DNA from: Candidatus Zipacnadia bacterium
Lineage (GTDB): Bacteria > Armatimonadota > Zipacnadia > Zipacnadales > Zipacnadaceae
NCBI GenBank assembly: GCA_029821255.1
Contig: JALGTS010000094.1
Coordinates: 1-5,351 of the forward strand
DNA length: 5,351 nucleotides
Direction of reading: 5' to 3'
Shown here: positions 1 through 5,351 of the stretch, piece after piece
Position numbering within the stretch: the stretch's first letter is position 1
Layout: each line of letters begins with the position of its first letter
Translations under genes and position numbers: made by a program
The notes under the pieces: model-generated
What the model was told of the DNA's origin: nothing
The model's database searches: none
What the model saw: only the letters and a program-made list of their open reading frames with translations

Positions 1-1837
1 CATGTACCAGGTCAAGATTTAAGGTGGGGATTACGTGACTGCGAAGATGCTCAAAAAGCTCTTCGGCGGCAGCCACGTACTTGGTCTTGGCCTCTTCAAT
101 GACCGGACAGACAATGAAGGCCTGCCGGCCCTGTGCAATGTGGGCAATGACCGTCTCATAGGCCCGAGATTTCTGCCGCTTCGTTAGGAGTTCTGTGTGG
201 ACCGGTTGGCGGCCAGGGGGCAGCTCGTCAACCACCGATACATCAAAATCTCCGTAAGCCGTCAGAGCAAGGGTCCGTGGTATGGGCGTAGCCGACATCA
301 CCAATATGTTTGTCCCATGCCCCTTCTTTGCCAGGCGCGCACGCTGGGCCACGCCAAAGCGTTGCTGTTCGTCTATCACCACCACTGCCAGGTCCGCAAA
401 TTCTACATTCTTCTGGAACAGAGCGTGTGTGCCGACTACACAATCAATTTCGCCGCTGGCCAGACCCGCACGGATCGCCTGCTTATCAGCCTCGGCACTG
501 CTGCCAATCAGCAGAGTCGGTTTGATACCGAACGGCTCCAGTAATTCCGCGACAACTGCCCAGTCTTGTTCGGCCAGAACCTCGGTGGGAGCCATCATCG
601 CCGCCTGGCGCCCGGCCCGCGCCGCCGCCAGCAATGCTGCTGCTGCTACCACGGTCTTGCCTGAGCCAACATCGCCGTGGATAAGCCGGTACTGCGGCTC
701 AGGCTTGGCCAGATCAGTTAGCACTTGCTTGATGACCCGCTGCTGGGCTTGGGTGAGGGTAAAAGGCAAGGTCGCCGACAGTTCCGCCAACACGCCGTCA
801 CTGGCGACGACCGAGTGCTCGTTGTGCTGCTTAATATTGTGACGCCGCTGGGCCAGCGCTGCCTGGAGGGCAAAGAGTCGTTCGTAGATCAGGCGAGCTT
901 GAGCCTGACGGGCTTCATCGGCATCGGTAGGGCTGTGGGCATGAGCTACCGCCCACGGTAAGCTGGGTTGACCCCGCTGTTCCGCAATATTGGCAGGTAC
1001 CAGTCCAGCGGGGATTGAGCGACAGCGGCTCAGCGCCTGGGTGATTAGCCGGCGTAACATTGTCTGCGAAAGCCCCGTAGTTACTGCGTAGTAGGGCACC
1101 AGCCGCTCCTGCCAGCCTGGGGGGAGATTAGTGACCTGCTCGGCCTCCTCTACCCATACAGTAGGGCGCTTCTTACCGATCCTGACACTGCCTGTAACCA
1201 CCAACTCTGTGCCCGCCGAGTACATATTAGCGCGGTAGGGCTGATTGAACCATACCAGCGTACACTGACCCGTCTCATCGCGGGCAGGCACGCGTATAAT
1301 AGTCAGCTTTCCGCGCCTGATGATCTGGCCTTTGCCCGCCACTGCCACGCGTAGAGTCTGCCGTTCGCGATGCTTCAAATCGGCAACCGACGTCAATTGG
1401 CTGCGGTCTTCGTAGCCCAGTGGGCAATGTAGCAGCAGATCGCCGACCGTGTAGATGCTCAGCGTCGCCAGCAGTCCGGCCCGTTTACTGCCTACTTCCT
1501 TCAGCTCCGTAACCGGGTCATCCCAGCAGACCTGATCAGGCTCATCCTCGGTAGCTTCAGCATCCGGTTGCTTAGTTGTCAGTTCCTGCAACACCTCAAT
1601 AAGCTGGTCAACCAAGCTGGCCCGTTGTGAGGGAGACAGGCCCGCGTATGCTTTAAATTCATCAGCAAGCTGGCTCAGTGCTTCCGCCTGTTGTGCAGGG
1701 GCAGTGGCAGTTACAAACGGCAGCCACCGATTGGTGAATTCCGCCATCCCCCTGGTAGTGGCTCGATCCTGACACCCCCTGCTCCTTTCCAACCGTAGGA
1801 CTTTGTCCAGCAGTTTAGCAGGGGATTCATCGGCCAC
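1..1837 (-). CDS. recG: ATP-dependent DNA helicase RecG (C-terminus cut by window edge)
   Basis: RecG is a superfamily 2 double-stranded DNA translocase that remodels stalled forks and branched DNA during recombination and repair. The first 612 residues are visible. Residues 8-40 form an N-terminal block (KVLRLERSRG, CQDRAT) resembling the extension of some bacterial RecGs. The wedge/OB domain begins near PLGYEDR (139-145) and includes a WFNQPY segment. Helicase motifs follow: Walker A GDVGSGKT (388-395), APTEVLAEQ, the motif II region DEQQRFGV (489-496), MSATPIPRT (514-522), DELPPGR, and GRQAFIVCPVIEE (570-582), which opens the second RecA lobe. The frame is open to the window edge, where LDLVH precedes the expected Gly; roughly 200 residues should be missing. 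I chose GTG at 1837 over ATG at 1747 because the intervening codons encode the N-terminal block and a strong ribosome site lies upstream, whereas the ATG has only an abutting AGGGGG. Motif II has Gln where DEQH is usual. The gene is last of the five operon genes seen here, 6 bp after the TPR gene. Identity is very secure; the start is fairly so. Confidence 0.97.
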   Translation of the reverse strand, partial: MADESPAKLLDKVLRLERSRGCQDRATTRGMAEFTNRWLPFVTATAPAQQAEALSQLADEFKAYAGLSPSQRASLVDQLIEVLQELTTKQPDAEATEDEPDQVCWDDPVTELKEVGSKRAGLLATLSIYTVGDLLLHCPLGYEDRSQLTSVADLKHRERQTLRVAVAGKGQIIRRGKLTIIRVPARDETGQCTLVWFNQPYRANMYSAGTELVVTGSVRIGKKRPTVWVEEAEQVTNLPPGWQERLVPYYAVTTGLSQTMLRRLITQALSRCRSIPAGLVPANIAEQRGQPSLPWAVAHAHSPTDADEARQAQARLIYERLFALQAALAQRRHNIKQHNEHSVVASDGVLAELSATLPFTLTQAQQRVIKQVLTDLAKPEPQYRLIHGDVGSGKTVVAAAALLAAARAGRQAAMMAPTEVLAEQDWAVVAELLEPFGIKPTLLIGSSAEADKQAIRAGLASGEIDCVVGTHALFQKNVEFADLAVVVIDEQQRFGVAQRARLAKKGHGTNILVMSATPIPRTLALTAYGDFDVSVVDELPPGRQPVHTELLTKRQKSRAYETVIAHIAQGRQAFIVCPVIEEAKTKYVAAAEELFEHLRSHVIPTLNLDLVH

Positions 1838-1843
1838 AGCAGC

Positions 1844-2515
1844 TCATTCCTCCCGGTCTTGGAGCTCGGTCGGTGGAGGAACCAGCGGGTGGTCTTGTTC
1901 CCTCTGACCACCGCGGTAAGCGTCATAGATACCAAAAACATACAGTGCAATGCCGCCCAATAGGCCAATATACCCAAAAACTGCTCCCAGTCCGCTAAGC
2001 GATTGCCCAGGCGAGAGCCAGGTCACTAATAGTCGTACCGCCCCAATAAGCAGAGCCATACCAACAAAGAACATCACCAGGCCCTTCTCATACTCACCGT
2101 TGTAAACCTGGCCCAAGCCAGGGAATAGGGCCGAGCGAGCTGCAGCAGTGGCCGGTTCTCTATCAGCCACTCCGCGGAACTGAGCCAGATCGCCACTCTC
2201 CAGAACTTGTCGCTGCCACTTAGCTTGTTGTAGATCAAGCTGAATACGGGCATACTTGCGCTCAGCGTCGGCATTAGCCGGCTCCAACTCTACTGCCTTT
2301 CTGAAAGCGTCGGCCGCCTCCTCTGCTTTACCCTGCGCTAACAGTACATCACCCCATAGCTCCCAGCTCGTTGTACTGCGCGGTGCTATCTCCAGCAGCT
2401 TGCGGGCCGTCTTTTCGGCCTCATCTATCCGCTCGTAGTGCAAAGCGGCGTGCAGCTTCTCGCACAGATGCGCCAGTTCCATTTCTCCCATCTGCTGAGA
2501 ATTCTCGCTGTTCAT
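1844..2515 (-). CDS. TPR protein with C-terminal two-helix membrane domain
   Basis: This is a 223-residue protein of unknown function. Residues about 13-46 and 47-80 form two tetratricopeptide repeats; the second (WELWGDVLLAQGKAEEAADA onward, ending in ELEP) is textbook. A charged helical linker covers about 81-122. Then comes RSALFPGLGQVYNGEYEKG (127-145), the signature that opens TM2-like and related small membrane domains. Two hydrophobic segments follow at about 146-166 and 175-196, with IYDAYRGG (196-203) after the second, as is common in that group, and a short polar tail. No signal peptide is visible, so the TPR part is probably cytoplasmic and anchored by the helical pair, perhaps as a scaffold. 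The ATG has only a weak AGGT upstream. The gene lies 30 bp after rsfS and 6 bp before recG. Domain calls are solid; the role is not known. Confidence 0.85.
   Translation of the reverse strand: MNSENSQQMGEMELAHLCEKLHAALHYERIDEAEKTARKLLEIAPRSTTSWELWGDVLLAQGKAEEAADAFRKAVELEPANADAERKYARIQLDLQQAKWQRQVLESGDLAQFRGVADREPATAAARSALFPGLGQVYNGEYEKGLVMFFVGMALLIGAVRLLVTWLSPGQSLSGLGAVFGYIGLLGGIALYVFGIYDAYRGGQREQDHPLVPPPTELQDREE
1848..1854 (-). promoter_or_regulatory. Ribosome binding site for recG (GGGAGGA)
   Basis: The minus strand reads GGGAGGA, then 10 bases, then the GTG proposed as the recG start. The site lies inside the last codons of the TPR gene, whose TGA stop is at 1844-1846. That layout suggests recG translation is coupled to the upstream gene. 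It is the strongest Shine-Dalgarno sequence among the operon genes and supports GTG at 1837 over ATG at 1747. The spacing is slightly long but usable. Confidence 0.65.
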
Positions 2516-2545
2516 AAGCTTACCTGTGCTTGGCGGGGGTGCACA

Positions 2546-2944
2546 TTAATCTGCGTCAATACCAACGTCTGCGGCAAGCCGGATACGGGGTGCGTCACCC
2601 CATAGCCGCTCCAGTCCATAAAAATCGCGAGTCTCTTTGGTAAAGATATGCACGACGACATCAAGGTAGTCCAGCACTATCCAAGTAGCCTGGGCACGGC
2701 CCTCGCGATGATGCTGAGCGAGCTGCCGCTGCTGCATAGCTTTTTCAATCTCGTCGGCCACCGAGCGAACATGAATCGGCGAACGGCCATGACAGATAAC
2801 AAAATAATCACAGATGGTAGTCAACGCACGCATGTCCAGAATAACTATATCCAACGCTCTGGCTTCATCAGCACCTGCAGCAGCAATTAAGGCATGGTCT
2901 TGTGAACTCTCTTCCAATAGCGATTGCTCCTCTCTGCGCACCAT
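2546..2944 (-). CDS. rsfS: Ribosome silencing factor RsfS (Iojap/YbeB family)
   Basis: RsfS binds ribosomal protein uL14 on the 50S subunit and blocks joining with the 30S, lowering translation under starvation. The product is 132 residues, normal for the family. Family features appear in order: helix and strand ARALDIVILDMR (28-39), CDYFVICHGRS (45-55, usually ADYFVI followed by G-x-S), HVRSVADEIEK (58-68), the EGR turn (81-83), W88, LDYLDVVVHIF (91-101), then FYGLERLWGDA (108-118), the hallmark ending. About 15 acidic and polar residues precede the conserved core, so a slightly later start cannot be excluded, but ATG at 2944 has a weak GGA six bases upstream and fits the spacing. It lies 44 bp after the LCP gene and 30 bp before the TPR gene. 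In many bacteria rsfS travels with nadD, as here. The assignment is secure. Confidence 0.96.
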   Translation of the reverse strand: MVRREEQSLLEESSQDHALIAAAGADEARALDIVILDMRALTTICDYFVICHGRSPIHVRSVADEIEKAMQQRQLAQHHREGRAQATWIVLDYLDVVVHIFTKETRDFYGLERLWGDAPRIRLAADVGIDAD

Positions 2945-2988
2945 CTATTTTCCGGCCTGTTTTCTTTGGCCAGAGTATGTCAATATGC

Positions 2989-4227
2989 TCATCGGATTGT
3001 CACACGGCTGGGATCGAAGTCCTTACCGAGTATTACAACAGCCTCAAGTTCCTCATTATTATGCCACTGATGTTCCTCAATCAGCCGGGCATCGGGCACC
3101 GCCAGTACTTCTTTAATCCTCGTGGCCGCCTCGCGAGCCCCTGATCGGTGATTTATCAAAGTTTTCTGATATTCAAAGCTGTCAGCATTCCTGACATCGG
3201 CGATCTTAAACCCGGATTCGGCTAACCTCTCAGCAGCCACGCCGGCAACACCAGGAGTACCGCTGCCGTTACAGACCTCAATAGGACCAGCAAACCTCCG
3301 CACGCCGTTGAGGTGGTCGTCAATCTCGCCCAGTAACTGTCGTAGCTTGTGCTCTTGTACCTCTCCGTAATATATCCCGTTGATGGTGCTATCTCCAATA
3401 GGTACAGTTGCGACCATAATCTCAGCCGCCGGTATCTGCCGCAGCACCCGCAAGAAATCGTATGCGGTCCACCAGTCTATATTAGTATTCAGTTGCTCAA
3501 TGATCTTGCTGCCCGCCGATAGCAAACGGTGAAAATTCATAACGTTGAGCTTCTGCTCCATCAGAGCGCGTAATAGTTGCTGCTGGCGCTTGGCACGTTG
3601 CACGTCGCTGTCATTCCGATAGCGGACGAACTGAAGCGCCTGCTTACCATCCAGATGTTGGTAGCCGGGCTTGAGGTTGATGGACTCGTAGTAGGTGTGT
3701 TTCACCATACCCTTGCCTGTTCCGAAGGGGTCGGGCACATCAATATCTACCCCGCCGAGCTCATCTACTGCCTCTACAAAAGTATTGAAGCCAACCTGGG
3801 CGTAATAGTCAATATGCACGCCCAAGAATTGCTCAACGGTTTTTTGCGCAAGTTCGACTCCCCCATAGGCGTATGCGCTATTGATCTTATCCCAGCCATG
3901 CCCGGGTATCTTCACCCGCGAATCTCGGGGAATTGACAGCAGCACAGCCCGCTTGAGTCGGGGATTGAGAGACAAAACTATAATGGTGTCTGACCGACCG
4001 ATATTTTCCAAGTCATCTGAACCCAGCAAAAGCACATTGATCCGCTGGCGCCCTGGGAAGGGTTCTCGCAGCCGTTGGAGGATCCCGGTCTGAGAGTGGG
4101 TGGTACTGCTGCTCGGCGGACTGGAATGATTCATCAATGCGCTTACTGCACCGAGCGCCCCCATAACAATCACCACGGCGGCTACCATATACAGTGCTAT
4201 GTCTAAAAGTTTTCCAGACTGCTTCAT
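2989..4227 (-). CDS. LCP (LytR-CpsA-Psr) family glycopolymer transferase with LytR_C domain
   Basis: LCP proteins transfer lipid-linked glycopolymers such as teichoic acids or capsule onto the cell wall, outside the membrane. This 412-residue protein has a short cytoplasmic start, one membrane helix (about 10-32), a Ser/Thr/Pro-rich stalk (34-47), the LCP catalytic domain (about 62-220) and a C-terminal LytR_C domain (about 314-405). Catalytic-domain motifs include INVLLLGSDD (63-72), RSDT (78-81), SIPRDS (98-103), KINSAYAYGG (114-123), GGVDIDV (158-164) and LDGKQALQFVRYR (192-204), followed by D208, R211 and the RQQQ at 214-217. The Asp and Arg residues that bind the pyrophosphate are thus present. 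LytR_C opens with IEVCNGSGTPGVAG (316-329). AGGA about ten bases upstream supports ATG at 4227. The gene lies 20 bp after nadD. The acceptor polymer cannot be inferred. Family assignment is very secure; a specific gene symbol is not warranted. Confidence 0.95.
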   Translation of the reverse strand: MKQSGKLLDIALYMVAAVVIVMGALGAVSALMNHSSPPSSSTTHSQTGILQRLREPFPGRQRINVLLLGSDDLENIGRSDTIIVLSLNPRLKRAVLLSIPRDSRVKIPGHGWDKINSAYAYGGVELAQKTVEQFLGVHIDYYAQVGFNTFVEAVDELGGVDIDVPDPFGTGKGMVKHTYYESINLKPGYQHLDGKQALQFVRYRNDSDVQRAKRQQQLLRALMEQKLNVMNFHRLLSAGSKIIEQLNTNIDWWTAYDFLRVLRQIPAAEIMVATVPIGDSTINGIYYGEVQEHKLRQLLGEIDDHLNGVRRFAGPIEVCNGSGTPGVAGVAAERLAESGFKIADVRNADSFEYQKTLINHRSGAREAATRIKEVLAVPDARLIEEHQWHNNEELEAVVILGKDFDPSRVTIR

Positions 4228-4247
4228 ATCAAAAGTCCTGGCCGAAC

Positions 4248-4883
4248 TTACTGAATAGCTTGGTACAGGTTATGACCCTGGATGTAATCAATGACTGCAG
4301 GAGGGGTCAGGTATCTAATGCTCCTGCCCTGGCTGACAAGCTGGCGGATGGCGGTAGACGAAATATCCATCATTGGCATATCCAACAGTTCTACCTTGTT
4401 AGCCCGCTGTGGCCCCAAAACTACACTTATTATCTCCAGATCAAATCCCGGCCGATTTGCGGCTACCACCTGTGATTCGCACAAAATGGCGTCAGGCTCA
4501 TGCCACTCAGGCAGCTCCAGAATTGCATCGGCCCCTACAACGAATAGAATCCTTACCTCCGACGGTAACCTTTGCTTAAGCATACGAATAGTATCTATAG
4601 AATAGGAAGGGCCGCGTCGGTTTATCTCGCAATCGCAAACCGCAAAATGGGGATTGTCAGCCACAGCAAGCTCCACCATGGCATATCTATCTTCCGCCGC
4701 CGAGACGTTCGCGGGGCTCTTCAATGGAGAGATGCGATTGGGTATATATATCACCAAACCCACAGCGTATTGCTCACGAACTTGCTCACCCAACCGCAGG
4801 TGGGCATAATGAATTGGGTCAAAGCTACCCCCAATTATCGCTAGCGATTGACCGGAATAACTCGCCAGATCCTCGAGCTTCAT
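4248..4883 (-). CDS. nadD: Nicotinate-nucleotide adenylyltransferase NadD
   Basis: NadD joins ATP and nicotinate mononucleotide to give deamido-NAD and pyrophosphate in cytoplasmic NAD synthesis. Numbered from ATG at 4883, the 211-residue product shows the nucleotidyltransferase signature GGSFDPIHYAHL (18-29, HxxH type), IPNRISPLK (47-55, the usual P-P-H-K region with Leu for His), RRGPSYSIDT (89-98), VVGADAILELPEW (115-127), ANRPG (142-146) and the closing ISSTAIR (174-180), then YLTPPAVIDYI (191-201). All key family elements are there and the length is typical. The start is uncertain. The frame stays open to an ATG at 4934, giving 228 residues, but those extra 17 residues look unlike the family and have no clear ribosome site. 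ATG at 4883 has GGAG only two bases away, closer than ideal. It is the first gene of the five-gene block, separated by 20 bp from the LCP gene. Confidence 0.95.
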   Translation of the reverse strand: MKLEDLASYSGQSLAIIGGSFDPIHYAHLRLGEQVREQYAVGLVIYIPNRISPLKSPANVSAAEDRYAMVELAVADNPHFAVCDCEINRRGPSYSIDTIRMLKQRLPSEVRILFVVGADAILELPEWHEPDAILCESQVVAANRPGFDLEIISVVLGPQRANKVELLDMPMMDISSTAIRQLVSQGRSIRYLTPPAVIDYIQGHNLYQAIQ

Positions 4884-4952
4884 TACTCCAAAGTTTAACA
4901 CAAAAGACGGGCTGTTGCAACTGCTGAACACCATTGGGGACGGCCTACACGG

Positions 4953-4969
4953 CCCCTGTCAGCCAGGGC
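4953..4969 (-). repeat. Small GC-rich inverted repeat upstream of nadD
   Basis: On the plus strand CCCTG (4954-4958), a five-base loop TCAGC, then CAGGG (4964-4968) form a perfect five-pair stem, extendable by a G-C pair if one base bulges. There is no run of T after it on the minus strand, so it is not a standard terminator. It sits about 20 bases upstream of the outer possible nadD start, next to another G/C-rich stretch (4936-4956). It could be a leader hairpin or chance. Confidence 0.35.
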
Positions 4970-5050
4970 ATGTTAAACAGCTGTAAGTGAACGGATCTAT
5001 GCAAGGGTGGCTATGGAAGCCATTAGTCATGTTGCGCGGGGTGTCACAAA

Positions 5051-5089
5051 GGTGCAGCCTGAGTGAGACTTAGTACGGTGCAGACCTGA
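5051..5089. repeat. Short direct repeat GGTGCAG(A)CCTGA, two copies
   Basis: GGTGCAGCCTGA occurs at 5051-5062 and GGTGCAGACCTGA at 5077-5089 on the plus strand, differing by a single inserted A. The copies start 26 bases apart, about two and a half helical turns. They lie in the gap after the oxidoreductase gene and before nadD. Paired sites of this kind can be regulator binding sites, but no known operator is matched. Confidence 0.35.
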
Positions 5090-5095
5090 AAGGTC
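5083..5095. repeat. 13-base palindrome GACCT-GAA-AGGTC
   Basis: A perfect five-pair stem with a three-base loop, about 19 bases past the stop codon of the oxidoreductase gene on the minus strand. It overlaps the second copy of the direct repeat. No T-tract follows in the direction of transcription, so it is a weak candidate for transcription termination or RNA 3'-end protection, or a small protein-binding site. Confidence 0.35.
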
Positions 5096-5113
5096 GAGAT
5101 TTGCTATTGGTCT

Positions 5114-5351
5114 CTAAGCTTTAACCCTCTCCACCCGTACCGCACAGACTTTGAACTCAGGAATCTTCGCCACGGGATCCAAGGCCGCAATGGTCAGCCG
5201 ATTGGCCGGTGCCTCCCGGTAGTGGAAGGCCAGGAAAACCGAGCCTGGTGTCACCCGTTCAGTGATGCGGGCTTCAATCTTGATTTGGCCGCGTCGCGAA
5301 CTGACCTTGACCAGCTCGTTATCTGCTATCCCAAGGCGCTCGGCGTCGGTT
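5114..5351 (-). CDS. Molybdopterin oxidoreductase C-terminus, probable formate dehydrogenase alpha subunit (partial)
   Basis: The last 78 residues of a larger protein whose start lies beyond the right edge. They belong to the molybdopterin dinucleotide-binding domain that closes this enzyme family: DAERLGIADNELVKVSSRRG, then IEARITERVTPGSVFL, FHYREAPANRLT, and the tail LDPVAKIPEFKVCAVRVER before a TAG stop at 5114-5116. The tail ALDPVAKIPE-(F/Y)-KVCAV is characteristic of formate dehydrogenase alpha subunits of the NAD(P)-linked or hydrogenase-linked type, which interconvert formate and CO2 at a Mo or W centre. The catalytic Cys or Sec and the iron-sulfur motifs are outside the window, so substrate is inferred from the tail alone. 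Related oxidoreductases with other substrates share this domain. It points the same way as nadD but is separated from it by about 180-230 bp. Confidence 0.85.
   Translation of the reverse strand, partial: TDAERLGIADNELVKVSSRRGQIKIEARITERVTPGSVFLAFHYREAPANRLTIAALDPVAKIPEFKVCAVRVERVKA

Larger units (their letters stand above)
4884..5113. other. Intergenic/leader region between the oxidoreductase gene and nadD
   Basis: About 180-230 bp without a convincing gene, depending on the nadD start. Any promoter for the nadD operon must lie here if the operon is not read through from the upstream gene. I found no good -35/-10 pair: TTGTGA on the minus strand (around 5041-5049) has only a poor partner. 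There is no T-tract after a strong hairpin, so no clear intrinsic terminator. The stretch does contain two small hairpins and a short direct repeat, listed separately. No tRNA shape or known riboswitch was recognised. Confidence 0.6.

Noticed and set aside
282..842. 186-codon open frame on the plus strand
   Set aside because: It is antisense to recG helicase motifs including Walker A and DEQQ, and its low-complexity Ala/Ser-rich translation resembles no family.
1711..1977. 88-codon minus-strand frame across the TPR/recG junction
   Set aside because: It overlaps both genes in a third frame. The recG frame there encodes a family-like N-terminus and the TPR frame encodes the second membrane helix and tail.
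2973..2988. TTGACA on the minus strand just after the LCP stop, as a possible rsfS promoter
   Set aside because: No acceptable -10 element lies 16-19 bases downstream, and the 44 bp gap is ordinary for genes in one operon.
3577..3936. 119-codon plus-strand frame
   Set aside because: It is opposite the core of the LCP catalytic domain, and its translation shows no recognisable motif.
5083..5095. Palindrome read as a rho-independent terminator for the oxidoreductase gene
   Set aside because: The stem is only five pairs and is not followed by a T-tract on the minus strand.
4935..5113. tRNA, riboswitch or small RNA gene in the gap
   Set aside because: No cloverleaf, TΨC-like sequence or familiar riboswitch core could be recognised by eye.

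Overview
The window is a compact block of bacterial genes, all on the minus strand. In transcription order (right to left) they are the tail of a molybdopterin oxidoreductase that looks like a formate dehydrogenase alpha subunit (5114-5351, cut by the window edge), a gap of about 180-230 bp, then five tightly packed genes: nadD, an LCP (LytR-CpsA-Psr) family gene, rsfS, a TPR plus two-helix membrane protein gene, and recG (cut by the left window edge). Gaps within the five-gene block are 20, 44, 30 and 6 bp, so they probably form one operon.

The organism is a bacterium of moderate GC. The RecG N-terminal extension, the molybdopterin oxidoreductase tail and the gene order fit an anaerobic lineage such as Chloroflexota (Dehalococcoidia-like) or a Clostridia-like Bacillota. 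I lean to Chloroflexota on impression only; nothing here proves it.

The operon mixes housekeeping roles. NadD makes the NAD precursor deamido-NAD. RsfS silences the large ribosomal subunit. The LCP protein attaches glycopolymers to the envelope. The TPR membrane protein has no assigned function. RecG remodels stalled replication forks. Pairing nadD with rsfS, sometimes with an LCP gene between them, is a familiar bacterial arrangement. The HD-domain gene yqeK, which often sits there too, is absent.

The most useful correction concerns recG. It appears to start at a GTG only 6 bp after the TPR stop codon, 30 codons upstream of the first in-frame ATG, and those codons encode a plausible N-terminal RecG block. 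I see no mobile element, CRISPR array, RNA gene or new defence-like system. The only gene-poor stretch, 4884-5113, holds small hairpins and a short direct repeat of unknown meaning.
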